64,000 nucleotides of DNA from Lepeophtheirus salmonis (lineage: Eukaryota; Arthropoda; Copepoda; Siphonostomatoida; Caligidae): contig NC_052143.2 of the NCBI RefSeq assembly GCF_016086655.4, positions 21,839,886 to 21,903,885 of the forward strand, read 5' to 3'. The position numbers and the translations under genes are program-made. Every line of letters starts with the position of its first letter. The stretch's first letter is position 1. The notes below the pieces were generated by a model, which searched no databases, was not told the DNA's origin, and saw only the letters and a program-made list of their open reading frames with translations. This document shows positions 22,046 to 34,765 of the stretch, piece after piece.

Positions 22046-25000
22046 GTACATAAATATTTATAAATCTTAGTGAACCACCTTCTCAATTCATATTCATGTT
22101 GTATGTACAATGTACATACACACATATTATATCAATATAAATCTACCAAAACAATCAAATCTGACCATGGGTGGTATTTAATTGATCGTTTAGTAAAATA
22201 ACTTCTGGAAACAAACTATTGACGAAGGTATTTCTTATTGGTTTATAGTTATATATAATATGTATTTCCAATAAACTAATTATACATAATTCAGAATATA
22301 AATTGTCAATAACCTTATTAAAACTTAAAATAACTAGAATGCGTAGAGCAGAAAGGGTTATTTTTCCTAATTTAAATAAATTTTATATCTTATTCTCTAT
22401 GTCAATGTCAAAAATATGGAATGTTAAATGTAATACATATTGCACTAATACTTTGCAATAAGTTATGTATATATTATTTATTTAGGTTAATCAATATGAA
22501 TTATATTCAAAGTTTGCTTATAATTATAATAATTTGCTTTAGAGATAATGTCAATGTTCTTTTATTTAGTGATGATGTCAGTATACTCAGTCAGCACGAT
22601 CTCTTTCTTTAAGAGATAATTTCAGCTTTGTTTCTCAATTGGATCAAAATTGATTATGCGTTTTGGTCTATTGGGGTATTGGATCATTAATTTTGACCTT
22701 GTATTTTTTGCTATATAGAAAATCTTTATTCAACTTACATAGTGATAAGAATTTAAGCTCTATACCTGAATATGTTCCAAAATTATTGTTGATTATGTAT
22801 TTTCATATTTCATATAGTCATATTGTGACCTCTCAAAATTTAATCTCTTACTTTTATATCACAAATTGTCCTTTAAAAAAAATATAAATGTAATCATTGA
22901 TATCCAAACATGGAAATATATGAAAAAATAAGATATCAATATACAAATTATATTAACTTTGGAATGAGTATTTATACTTATTGATTCTTAAATGTTTGAA
23001 ATTTTGGGTAAACATATATATCTCAAATTGACAACGATATGGCGTGCTTACGAAAGTGTCATTTTGTAAAGTCAAATTCAAATTTTCAGCTACTAAATGA
23101 TACATTTTGGAGCTATGAGTTCTGAAGAAAAAGCACCCATTTTTAACTTTAAACAAAGATAACTTGAATTTTAAATATAGAAAATACATTTTAAAAAAGG
23201 TTTTATAATTTTTAACATGAGGCTAAAACATATATTCAAAAATATATTTATCTCTTCAACGTCAAACGCTAAATAAGCTTGTAATATTGTAAGACTATCT
23301 TTAGAATCTGGGAAGCAAACTCTATTACAATTAATATATGTCGTTATTGTGTAACTAAAAAAGTATGATTCTGATGTATAGTGTTGTTACTTCATACTAA
23401 TAGATTAGCAAATTCTTCGACATTATATGAGCTCCCAGGCAAACATCATTTTCAAGATTGGCTATATATAGTTTTTCAATTACGATCTGCACTTATGTAG
23501 TGTTGTATACATCCTTTTTTTATTATCAATCTATTCGAAAACTAATATGTTTTTGTCATTGTTAATAACTTGGTTATTTCTAAACAACATAAAATTTTGG
23601 TACTCAAATACTTTACTTTTCTTAAATATCATTTCCATAAGCTCACTAACATATTACTCTTACATGTATTTACTATACCAATTCCCGTGAGACCCCTTGA
23701 TGTAAAAGTTGTTTAACAAATAAAGGGCGTACATGAATATTTGTACATTATCTGTACAATATCTGAATACTCTGAATACTTGTGTTTAGTTAACTTAGTT
23801 AAATAGATCATGTATTGAAATGAATTTATTTACATATATATTGTATATACATATGTACTTATCACAAGGAAACCTGGTTAATATTTTAAGTGGTGTGTGT
23901 ATAAAGTATATATTACTTGAATATTCAATTTTATAAATGAAAAATTGTATTCATGTACTAACTTTCCCTTATATCAGATTAAATCATGTATTTAAAAGCA
24001 AATATTTTTTAGATGAGTTTAAAAAGCAAATATGAAAAAAAAAAAATTTAGTTCCTGAGACCTTTCTCTATCCAAACATTAAAAAAAATCCCTTTATTGA
24101 TAGAACAAAAAAATTAAGAAGCCAAAAAAAAAATATGTATATATATATATGAGAGAGCAAAACTTATCATAAAGGCATCAGAGATGGATTCAAAGTTAAC
24201 ACATGCGTTACTTCAAACAACAATACATATTCAATTTTCATTTGTATTCCTCTTTCTTATACCCTAATTTTATTTTTAAGTTAATATTTTTAAAGAAAAA
24301 GATATCGTCAAGAAGACTATTGTCCTTTGAATGCATCTTACATCTCACCCTTTCTTTATTTTCCATTCAACTCTGATGGAGTAAACTTCCATTTAGTTTA
24401 TCATCACTCCGAAACAAGTTGTCAAAATAATTTTTTCTTACAAGGTAATTCAGATCAATGTATATGTATTGATAAAGATTTTTTTTTTAAATTTACTTTA
24501 CAAATTATTTATTTTGTCTCCTTAAATGAGACATGAGTTTATATTTGTTAAATTTGTTCAAAGACTAAATTTAGAGACACTACTAAGAGGCCCGACAGCT
24601 CCCACACTTTAATTGATAAAAAATTCAATATTATTTTATTCCATCTTAAAAATCGGAACATTAGTTTTTGGTTCTTTTAATATTTATATACTAATAATGT
24701 GTTAAAGAAATTAATGTATTCCTCTATATTTTGACAATTGAACCCACAGGGATTAGCTAGTAAAATGTTTTTATAGAGATATATTTCATTTAGCTATCTG
24801 ATGAAAATCATAATTTGTTCATAGTGTTCAACTATATATGGGAATTTTCTTAAATAAAATCATTAATTATTTCTTTTGAATGAAAATAAGAATCTTTCTT
24901 TGACAAATATTTCTTTTGTTGAGTATTTCACTTCAAGTTTTAAATAATTATATGTATACTAATTTTTTTAAATCGTATTACCATTTTTTTTAATTTATGA

Positions 25001-25763
25001 AATTTATTATCTTAGAAATTACATATACTAGTGAATTTTGCAATCCAAATATTATCAATTGAACAAAAGCTTATTAAAGTCCAGCAATGATTATGCAATA
25101 TGTATAGCGACCTCAATACTTTTTTTGATATATTTGTATAGGTGTAATGTACATAAATACATAGTTCAAGCCATTTTAACTTAATTGTAAATAAATATTA
25201 TATGAATTGGCTCACAGTTCTTAATTGATATAATTTAGATTAAAAACATGTGTATCTCATAAGTTTTATCCTTTGTAAATGTACGTTTTTACTGATTCTT
25301 TTACAAAAGTTTAATAACATTCAATCCATGTATATTTTCTTTTTATGTTTTGGTTATACATTGATCAATATACAGAAACAAATACAACAAATTAAATCAT
25401 GGTTTTTTGGTAAGTGATTACTTTTTCAATGCATAATTCGGTTAAGAGTTTGAATGTAGATTCTGGTATGTTGTGTACTTTTCCCCAACAAAACAAAAGT
25501 ATTTGAATGATCTATAACTTGCTAAAAAGTCAAATATTGACAGTAATTTAGTTCTAAAAGAATTTATGACGGTATTTTATTGTATATATATTTTACAAAT
25601 AAATTCAAACGAGGGAAAAAATTATACTTCACATATCAATTAACACAAATTTATGTCTAGTTTATTTGTTGAACTATGAGAAAAAATATATACAAACATC
25701 TTATACACACATAAATAAGTAGATGTAATAGTATAACCAATTGCATTTATAACTTTGCATACA
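22046..25763. other. Long AT-rich stretch, no gene recognised
   Basis: Short ORFs (for example 22421-22612, 22663-22887, 22953-23189, 24327-24536) have noise-like composition. A TA microsatellite lies near 24135-24150. I see no transposon ends or RNA genes. Confidence 0.45.
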
Positions 25764-25765
25764 TA

Positions 25766-26184
25766 CAGGGTATGCAAGATATATATGTCAACACATTGGT
25801 GTACTACTTTGGGAAAATCAAGATCACTGCCAGCGTCATAGTGTCATTGTGAGTCCCCGGACTTTTGGCCTCCAAGCTGGCCTGATCCGAATCTGATGGA
25901 TTTTATTTTTGTGTGGGGGCGATCGAACGAATAACCAACCGAACCCCTATAGCTCCAAATACCAGCTTATCAGTTGGATCAAGAAGGAATTTAAAGATTT
26001 ACCAAGGGAACAAGCGGCGAAGGTCTGATACCGGAAATTCGATTTTATTTAATAAAACTAATTATAATCCATCAAGCTTTCAAAATCTAATTTTAATTTT
26101 TTCATTTGAGGACTAGATAGAGAGAAAATTACGTTTGAATTAAAAAAAAATCATTTATGGGCAACAGACAGCTTATGAACCCTG
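25766..26184 (+). mobile_element. Family C deletion derivative (MITE-like, 419 bp)
   Basis: TA lies at both edges (25764-25765 and 26185-26186). The inverted ends are CAGGGTATGCAAG and CAGGGTTCATAAG. Inside, only the C-terminal coding part of family C survives, in broken frame: the FGLQAGLIRI region (equivalent to RPPSSPDLNP), NNQPNPYSSKYQ, WIKKEFKDLPRE. About 700 bp of the transposase interior is missing relative to the copy at 20.9-22.0 kb. Confidence 0.8.
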
Positions 26185-26699
26185 TATATGTACTCGCATT
26201 TACGATGTAACGTCGAAGTAGTCCTTCTAATAACATCATTTAAGTGATTTCACCCTAATATATTATATATTTACTCTATTTCAATATTACATATTGTTAC
26301 ATACACATAAGTGTATGTACATTACAACTATAGGAAATTTCAAGTCCAAGTACATAGTTACATCTACAAATGTTTACTCATTATTTGTTTGGAGGCTCTC
26401 CTGGGATTTATCAAGGTATTATACCTAGGAGAAATTTAACGAAAATCCTGCATTATAATCAATTAAGCATAACGAGGTTATTTTAGCCCACAGTCATGTT
26501 GTGTATTTTACGAATATGCAATCTCGAGCTCTACCATAAATTATCTCTTTCATCATCAACTACTCCAGTTCTTTGGGGCTGGGCCAGATCGTGTTATGCT
26601 ATTTAAAAGCATAACCCTCGTGCTGTATAAAAAAACAATCTGCGAACTATTTATGATAATTATAAAAATGAAGAAAAGGGGAATTAAGAATATATTGGT

Positions 26700-27400
26700 A
26701 AGACTAGCCAAAAATGTTTTCGATTTTATTTTGACTTAGTAATCTACATCTTTCGGGATTTAAAATTTAAGAAGCATATACAATACATTATAAAAAAGGT
26801 CAATCGAAACCTGGGAATTAGTAAAAGAAGCATTGAAACTCGTTAACCTTTGTTTATTGTGAAACTATATAAGCTTAATGCACTCCAATGCAAGCAGGGT
26901 GACCCACTATCGCCTTCATTGTTCATTATAGCCATTAATCTGCTTTATGAAAAATTGATCTCTAACCCATTAATCAAAGGTCTTAAAATAGAAAAGAAGC
27001 CATTGAGAATAATTATATTCGCTGATGGCGTCTCTGCATTTATTGCTGGTCACTGGACGAAGTAAAAACTGCTTTACGAGAACTAGAAAGGGTGTTAGTC
27101 CAATTCTGGAAGGAATTTGGATTAAAGGTCAACCTATCAACGACACTAATACTTACATCGATGGAAAACAAACTTATTGAGGAGCTTCCTTCGTATTCAT
27201 TCGTTGACTCTGCATGACTTTTGGGTATTATAGTTTCCTGCCATAGTGAGGACGAAGCATTACACGATTACACAATTGCAAACAAAGTAAATTTGTATTT
27301 TTAGTCAGGGTAAGCCCCAAGTTATATACATATGTTTCGCACAAGTTGTCGTGGAAAAAAATATGAAGCATTTTAAATGAATAGCTTAAAGTCTTGTGAT
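26700..27400 (+). pseudogene. LINE reverse transcriptase fragment (Tx1/L1-like)
   Basis: The core reads QGDPLSPSLFIIAINLLYEK, then NPLIKGLKIEKKPLRIIIFADG (about 26895-27035). These are reverse transcriptase blocks B and C, with the catalytic F-A-D-D altered to F-A-D-G. Downstream in another frame: ELERVLVQFWKEFGLKVNLS, the usual thumb-side sequence after the Y/F-A-D-D box, then a stop before LLGI. Upstream of 26890 the sequence FRDLKFKKHIQYIIKKVNRN may belong to the same element. The wording is closest to the Tx1/L1 group as I recall it. The endonuclease, ORF1 and 3' UTR are not seen. Confidence 0.7.
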
Positions 27401-28790
27401 CAGGATAGTGCAGTAATCAAAATTCCATTGGACATTCGATAAGTATAAATTGTAACATCTTTGAATTGTTATTTATTGACAATTACTTATACATAGCTAT
27501 ATTCTGTGGTACATCATAAAATTCAAGTTTTTATAAGTATGTAGTTTGATTGGAAATCAGTCATTTGAATTAATCTAAATAAAAATTATTGACAATTGAA
27601 ATAAATGGTATTATATAAAATTAATGATGTATTTTTGTAGAGAAAAATGAGAACTAGGAGAAGGCAAGAGTAAGAATTAAAAAGCCTTGTTACTATCAGC
27701 TGCTTGTTACATAATTTTAAGGGGAAATGAGTTATTTCTGTAAAGAGGATAATCTTCTACATTTAAAATAGAACTAGAGCAGAGAAAATATTGTAATTAT
27801 ATGAAATCAAAATAAATTAATTTTATTATGCATTTTTAAAACAATTTACTCTAAAGATAGGCGAGAATGCGTACTTTAGAGTGAGATGTTAACACAAGGA
27901 CGACCTATTAAATAATGAACAAAAAAGAGCACCAGCAATAAATCTATTCCTTTTCTTAACTTAGTTTTTTAAATTACAATAAAAACATTCTAGTGCTTAA
28001 TTAAATAAGACATTTGTAGACTACGAGCTAAATGCAACTTCTACAAATAATTAAAATCCTAACTTGGGCACAATAACTCTTAATTATGATTTTAAAGTGT
28101 TCACATGATAACTAAATTTCCAGATGACTACAAGTTGTTTATATCATATTTATTTATGTACTACAGTATAAATGTGCATATTACGTATGTATTTTGTGCC
28201 ATGTATCAAATATAGCAGTTCAAATCCAGGAAGAGAGCCTTATAATGCAACACGCATTTCTTTCTTTATATTTTGCGCACTAAGGAATGAAAAAACATTA
28301 TTTTTATCATTGTGTGCACCTATTTAAGACCTGACTATCAAATTACAAGATAAGGTTAATAATAATAAAACTATAACACTTGCTTTTATGTATAGAAAAT
28401 ATTTTTACGTTCGAAGGAGAAAAGAAAAAAAAAAAGGAATATCATATGAAAAGGATTTATAAATATACTTACATTCGTAGTAACAGTAATTTCTAGTTCT
28501 TTTTTTTCCTAATTTAAATGCCATGACATCACGATCAGACTTATTTAAAGACTTGAAATATATTAAAGGGTAATTATTTTTGCATTAAAAAAAGATATAT
28601 ATTTGTAGATACCTTTAAGCAATGTGGGCAACACAATACAATCTAGGAACTCAAATTGTAACCATCAACTCAAGATGCAAAACAGGTAATAAATTTACCT
28701 ACTTGATCATATGTACTAGCTTTTGTCTACATACAACTCTACTTTCATAGTTCAGTTCCTCTCCAAATAAATATTAATTGTTCTACTTAC
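27401..28790. other. AT-rich stretch, nothing recognised
   Basis: No coding, RNA or transposon signal was recognised. Confidence 0.5.
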
Positions 28791-28793
28791 GTA

Positions 28794-29459
28794 GTGGTGA
28801 CTCAAAACATGCAGTAACACTACTAGATTAAGAAATACATCATTTTGATTATTCCGAGGAAAAAAAATCAAAACCTTACGTCCAAATATTATATTCAGTA
28901 GTATTTTTTATTGAAAATGTCCTCCTTCACAAGTAATAGGACATTCAACACACCAGCGAAAAGATTGACAACTATTGATGATGAAGGTCGTCCTCATGTC
29001 CTGCTGCAGTTTCATGATGGCAGCTTGGAGCAAATCCAAATTTGGATGGGAAGTGTGTCATACATTTTTGACAACACATACTCGCAAGTCAAGGAGGTTG
29101 ATTTTAGAGCTAGAGGAGGAGTACACATGGAGGTAGGCCAGAAGTCAGCCATATTCTTGCTGCAGAAGTTTGATTATTTTTAGCTGTGAGGGGTTGTAAT
29201 ATGTTGCTAAAGGTATTTTATGTGAAGATACCAAGGGTCTCTGCAACATTTTTGCCAATGACACCAGGGCAAAAATATCGTACACGCTTTGCCTTTTTTG
29301 TTGTTGTTTCGGCATTTTCATATTTAGAGATAGGGGATGAATACAAAACTTTTTATTTTTGTTTCCGTAGTCTTTTGGTTTCTTAATGAAACCTCCTAGT
29401 TAAACATTATGGGGATTAAATCTAATTAGATAGTACTTTAAGTTTTTGGTCCCATTCTG
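28794..29459 (-). mobile_element. Family A Tc1/mariner-like deletion derivative (666 bp)
   Basis: TA lies at both edges (28792-28793 and 29460-29461). The right end, read on the minus strand, is CAGAATGGGACCAAAAACTT and matches the 5' end of the copy at 51.64 kb. The left end, GTGGTGACTCAAAACATG, is its inverted partner and matches the left boundary at 12.76 kb. The minus strand encodes an N-terminus starting MPKQQQKRQSVYDIFA near 29305. It then jumps to the C-terminal half: SSSKINLLDLRV, HPNLDLLQAAIMK, TFIINSCQSF and a final EGGHF near 28915. The central catalytic region is missing. A 90-codon plus-strand ORF over 28911-29183 is only the mirror of this tail. Confidence 0.8.
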
Positions 29460-29806
29460 TATACCGAACACTTATGTCCATACCCCCCGGTTTAAGGTCA
29501 AATCAAAGTGTTAACAACTAAATTTGCCTCCACCCATACATTGTAAAGCTTTGTCTTTCCATGATTTATCTTTTTGACCTATTACCCTATTAATTGAGAA
29601 GCTCTGCCCTATAGTTTATAAGTATTTTTCTTTTTTTCGAAGAATACATTTAAATCCGTGTGTTCATTCGTTAGTTTTTTTATACGTAGAGTGAAGTAAA
29701 ATAAAGTATTCTCTAATTACATGTATGCATTTCTCAGAGTGTTTTAGAATATGATAAAGACTTACTCTCTTGTTCAAGCTACACTTTCATCGAAGCATAT
29801 AGAGTA

Positions 29807-30059
29807 GGCTGGTCCGTACTTTCCATTTTTTCTTTCGAAAATCAAAAACCAGTAGTGTTTTTTTTTACTGAGTTTTTTCACATAGATTTAAAAAAATGTA
29901 ATTTTCAAAAAGATAAAATGACCCTAAGCTACATTCAATTTAACCTTGAACATTAGAGAAAATGCAACTTTTTCTATATTTTTCAGTGCCGGTTTTCTTT
30001 ATGTACTTTATAGATATTCAAATTAAGAGAATGTAAAAAAATGGGAAGTACGACTCACC
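29807..30059. mobile_element. MITE of 253 bp with ~26-bp inverted ends
   Basis: The left end reads GGCTGGTCCGTACTTTCCAT and the reverse-complemented right end reads GGTGAGTCGTACTTCCCATT; both continue into T-rich sequence. A TA precedes the left end; the right flank is TTAA, so the TA duplication is not perfect. There is no coding sequence. The ends look mariner-like, but no full-length relative is present in the window. Confidence 0.7.
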
Positions 30060-30559
30060 TTAATATATAGAGAGTAAGATAGAGGCAGAGAGTAGTTGTA
30101 GATAATCCATTATGCTTAATTTTTATGTGCTAATCTTATTACAAATTTTCCTTCTGCAATTATCATCACTATCTCAAATATCATAACTATTACTATATCC
30201 GTGTTAGCATTTCTGCAAAAAAGCGAAACTAAACTTAAGCATGTACTTTCGTATGTGCGAGTATATACAAAATGTTTTCCCTTAAAGATATGCAAACACC
30301 TTACATTAATTATTTTCAATTAATTGTATAATATGAATATCCTAAAAAATCGACCTTGAAAAGGAAATGATGAATGTGAAACTGCTATATGAGAAGAAGT
30401 GAAAGTAATCATAATAATAATAATAATTTTTTTTTTTTTTGCCAATTTATGATTAGATATTCCGTTATAAAGGGAATGATTAAGTTAGTATTACAGCGTA
30501 AATCACTTATGATGTTGGCTTTGATTATTATTTAACTTGATGATTTTACACATACATAC

Positions 30560-31450
30560 CACAGAATTTGGGGTATATTTCATATCAAAATGCAATCATC
30601 ACATTGTTAGAAATAAAATAAGATTCCAAGGGGAACACTTTTATGAAATACTTAAAACAAAGACCACTTCCAAGCCCAAAAATAAATGAAACACAAACAC
30701 ACCACAATTAAAATAAGATTCTCTCTTAAAGTGAAAATCAATACATATAATGTGATTTCACGACAGTTCGCAATTACTTTCAAAATCACAAACATCTTCA
30801 GAACGACCAGTGGCAATAATTATATCTATAAAAAATAAAATTTCCTTCTTGTTCCATCGCAGATCTCGATGGAAACCCCTTATATTTCTCTTCACGCTTT
30901 CTAGGGCATCTCATCTCGTTATAAGATGTACAGGAGATTCTGGTTCATCTCTACATAATCTGAATGACTCATCCTCTACCAAGTTCATCCTCTTTAGATG
31001 TTTCTTCATGGGAATATAACCAGTCACATAACTTAAAACCTTTTTAATTGATGTTCTTCTTCTTTATATATTTTCCATCTCTCACAAAGACGATTAAAAA
31101 AATACTTTGCCGACAACTTGGGTCACCACGCCACTCGTTCAACCAGTCATAATTAATTTTTTATCTCAGTTTTTACTGTGACCAGTGGGACTTCCAATGT
31201 AGATTTTTCAATCATTTTACATCCCATTTTAGCTAGTGTATCCAGATATTCATTACCAGTATCATTGGTATAGCCCTTTACTCATGACATATTTACAGAA
31301 CCTTTCAATCTGACTATCTCATCCAATATCCTTTCATAGAGTACTGCTTAAGTTAATTTTATATGCAGAGCATTTTCAACACATAAATGAGTGGCAATAA
31401 CATTCAATTAAGCCTTGATTTTTTGATGAACCCGAGAAAAACGAATTATA
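30560..31450 (-). mobile_element. 3' end of an RNase-H-bearing LINE (same family as the 56.8-62.6 kb copy)
   Basis: Reading the minus strand from 31450 down, the sequence matches 61600-62520 of the large LINE almost throughout. It contains the end of the RNase H domain (RILDEIVRLKG, NEYLDTLAKMGCKM near 31220-31330) and a conserved EVPLVTVKTEI block near 31170. A terminal zinc-knuckle-like block follows near 30890-30960 (C-x2-C then EPESPVHLITRCDA in corrected frame). About 300 bp of 3' UTR then continues to near 30560. The rest of the LINE is absent, which fits ordinary 5' truncation at insertion. Multiple frame breaks are present. Confidence 0.8.
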
Positions 31451-32925
31451 AGTTTCTATTTCAATGAAAAATCGAAGAAGATTGTTTAAAGAGGCAAATA
31501 CCACTGAAAAACTGTCTAACAAGTTATTAATATGGTTGATATTTCTTTAAATTTTAACATGTACGTATTCTATATAAGTTCAATCAATTTAATTGTGCGG
31601 TATTTGAACTTTAAATCGAATTTTTATATCATCAATATAATCGTTTTCAGTTGGTGAGGTATGTTCTTAACCAGGTAACCCCCTGTCTTATTTTCGTTAT
31701 TCTGACAACCTGAATACTTATACACTCTTAGTAATAGTTTTCACGTCATGACGTCTCAATATTTTTTTTGATCCGTGTTAACAAATAATTTTTCTTTATC
31801 AGGTTCAGTTAACCTAAAAACCGCGGCTCCTAAAGACTTTATCACTTTTTTTGAAATAATATGTATTATAGTATCATATCAACGGATACGTTTATCATGT
31901 GTCGCAATATTGAAAAAAAGTATCCGAGCTTGCTTTTATGTTATCACTACACACCTATCTAAGTCACATCATATTTTGGAAATAATTATTAAACAAAATA
32001 AAAAAATTATATTAATTAGGAATATTTGATTTGTTTTCTTAAAATTTAGTTTTTTCCATCTCCAAAATGATAAAATTCCTAATTGATACCGTAACATGAA
32101 AACAGTTAATTAGACTCACTAAATCTCGTTTAATAATGGTCTAAAATACGAATTAATAATAAATAAGGCATTATCAAGATAAATAAACAATAGTATATGA
32201 TTAGAGTTAAAGTTTTAAGAACATACTGAAAAGTATTGAGGATAAAATTTAGATTCAAAAGAAAATGAAGCATTTACAAAACTCTCTTGGGGCGTTAAAT
32301 ATCTCAGTTATCTAACAGAGGGCTCATATTAACTTTTTGAGTAACATTTGCGGTTAATATGGGATCATACTTGTTAAAAATATTTTCTTCGATATACTCA
32401 AAGTCTTATAATATTAAACAGATGTAGGTTTTATATTATTGTTTTTTTTCTCTATTCATATACCATATTATTGTACATTAAACACACATATTCCTATTCA
32501 AGGATAATATTTCTGTGCTATAAAATCCAATTGTACTTTCATTTTTGATAAATGACCCATTGAATTCTCTCACCTGATTCCGGTGCTCCATAATCCATTA
32601 TCTTTTTTATATCATCTTCAAAAGTTGAGATTACTTTTTTATTAATTTAAAAGTCTATATCAATATCATATCGAAAAATATGTGTTTGAATCATAGTTTT
32701 ATATTAAATATACCCTCTATATACTTAAATAAGTCTCCTGAGAGCTCTAACAAGGCTAGGAATGCAGAGAGTTCATAGTGTTTTACAACTCCTTCTAGAC
32801 CTTAATTAAATCGACATTGATTTTTATTTACATGGAATTGCTATAAATATTACTTTTCAAGGTCAAATATATGGCTTATATATATATATACAAAGCGTCT
32901 AATTACCTCAAAGGGATTACAAACA
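31451..32925. other. AT-rich stretch, nothing recognised
   Basis: An 84-codon ORF at 31775-32029 has no motif. A TA microsatellite lies near 32878-32892. No transposon end was recognised. Confidence 0.45.
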
Positions 32926-32929
32926 AGTA

Positions 32930-33285
32930 ACGTAACAATACTTTGTTCAAGTGTATAATGTATCAATACTACACGAAATCTCAATCCCTTGGACTTTGCG
33001 GCTTGGGCGTCTTAAGGAGGAATATCTACTGCCCCTCTTATCCCTATTTAGATTCGCTGCAAGATGTCATGGACACAACCTTCATCGTCAAGAGCTGTCA
33101 ATCTTATATCCGATGTTTCGAGACTGTTATTGTTCTGAAAGAGGTCATATTGAACAAAAAAGCTTAATATAGTATTTAAACATAACACAAATGGGGTTTG
33201 AGCTATTTTTTCTTGATTCCATAAAAATAAGATTTTTCGTAACTAATTCATGCTACTATAAGTTTTAGGTTTTTGTAAACAAGCC
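32930..33285 (+). mobile_element. Family A Tc1/mariner-like element, 3' part only
   Basis: The plus strand reads SLGLCGLGVLRRNI (equivalent to NPLDFAVWGVL), YPYLDSLQ, TFIVKSCQS, then VEAVI-like residues in broken frame and a stop near 33165. After the stop, TAATATAGTATTTAAACATA is shared with the copy near 52.2 kb. The 3' terminus near 33255-33285, reverse-complemented, reads CTAAAACTTATAGTAGCATG and aligns with the boundary at 12.76 kb. The 5' half is missing. Confidence 0.7.
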
Positions 33286-33289
33286 TATA

Positions 33290-34210
33290 ATAAAAAAATT
33301 ACAAAATATATATTAAAAAAATTCAGTCTCTTCATACCCAATTAAGAGGATGAATGCATAATGGTTGGGTTATAACTTAGAGAATAACACACTCCACCCT
33401 CAGCGCCCTTAAGGGACAAAAATTAGTATTGTAGGAAAACAAATTTGGAAAAAGTTCATCACTTGGTCATTGTATCACCATATGGTTTCAAGCTTTGTAA
33501 TATTTGTTTTTTTCAATATCAATGTTCAATTTATGACTTGAATAAGACAAAAGTGTTAAATTACCATAAAGTTGACCTTTTTCAGACACTTTACTGACCT
33601 TTTTCCGATACAAAGTCTTTATAGTATATAGCTATAGATCATAGTTGTAAAAAAGTATTCAATTTTTACACTGAAGCTGATAGGTAACAACTTTACATTG
33701 TTAAATTATGTTGCTATAGTTAAACACCACAGAGACGTTCTTGCATTAATAACAGAATTACCAATAAGAGTAAATTAGGATTAGGTAAATATATATTAAT
33801 AGTTCAAAAGTGTATTAGATGTATGCGTATATGAATATATTGGTTTGAACTCTTTCCAGTCATTAAAGTAGCTTCTATCTTCCTATCTATGTAGAGTTTT
33901 CTTAGCCATAAATATGAAGGCTTTTAGTTTTATTGCTTTCATAAGACGTATACAATGAAGCTTTCTTTATATTTTTAAGATTTATTATTATATGTATAAA
34001 CATGTTTCTAGAACCAGACTTTTTTGTATGCTTTTTATTTTATTCTCTCTTTGAAGATTTATTTTATGTGTTTTTATATTCAATTTATTATTAGTTATAA
34101 ATAAATTACTATTTCGTCACATACATACACACAAGAATATGAATTTATTTAGTATGGAGTTTTTTGTTTCTCCAAAAGCTCAGACAAATACAAATGAAGG
34201 ATAATTAAAC
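33290..34210. other. AT-rich stretch, nothing recognised
   Basis: No coding, RNA or transposon signal was recognised. Confidence 0.5.
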
Positions 34211-34214
34211 CTAT

Positions 34215-34765
34215 TTCAAATACTGATTTTTTTTTTAAATTTAAAAGTTTCCATTAAAAGTTCACAGTTGCTCACAAGAAGTTACATTCTCCAAAAATAT
34301 TTTAAAAATGAAGTGACATATAATAATATTTTAGAAAATTTTTCTAAAATAAAATTTTTCCGAAAAAGATTTCACAAATCCATAGCTATTTTTAAAATTT
34401 ATTTTATTGGAAAAAAATTTCAAAGCTCCACATCTGTGGAGTTATGAATTAAATTAAATCATAAAAATTTAATTTTTGAAAAAATTTCAAAAATCCTAAA
34501 CCTATTCAGACAGAAAATTAAATTTTTTGAAAAAAATTTCAGATATAAAATTTTTTCCAAAATAAATTTCACAAATCCAGTTATTTTAAAAAAATATATT
34601 TTTTTTGGCAACAATTTCTAAACTCCCCAGTATTAAATTAAATTATAAAAATTTCATTTTTGAAGAAAAAAAATAATAATAATTGAGAAATTATATTTTT
34701 TGGGATAGTTGATACTTGGGGTGCTAAAGCCCCTCCAATCCCCCCCTTCAGACGCCCTTGTATAT
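34215..34765. repeat. Degenerate ~35-40 bp minisatellite ending in a G/C-rich tail
   Basis: The tract consists of drifting units built from AAATTTAATTTTTGAAAAAA and TTTCAAAAATCC-like halves. It ends in an unusually GC-rich tail near 34715-34760 (GGGGTGCTAAAGCCCCTCC, then CCCCCCTTCAGACGCC). The GC-rich end looks like the terminus of a larger repeat, but the opposite end was not found. A weaker GC-rich string of similar kind (GATGCCCCCTCCCAAAACCC) occurs near 42955. Confidence 0.5.

Noticed and set aside
26600..26625. GTTATGCT...AGCATAAC hairpin
   Set aside because: An 8-bp stem in AT-rich DNA with no T-run or RNA-gene context; likely chance.
28911..29183. 90-codon plus-strand ORF
   Set aside because: The minus strand reads the family A tail (TFIINSCQSF) over the same bases, so the plus frame is a mirror.
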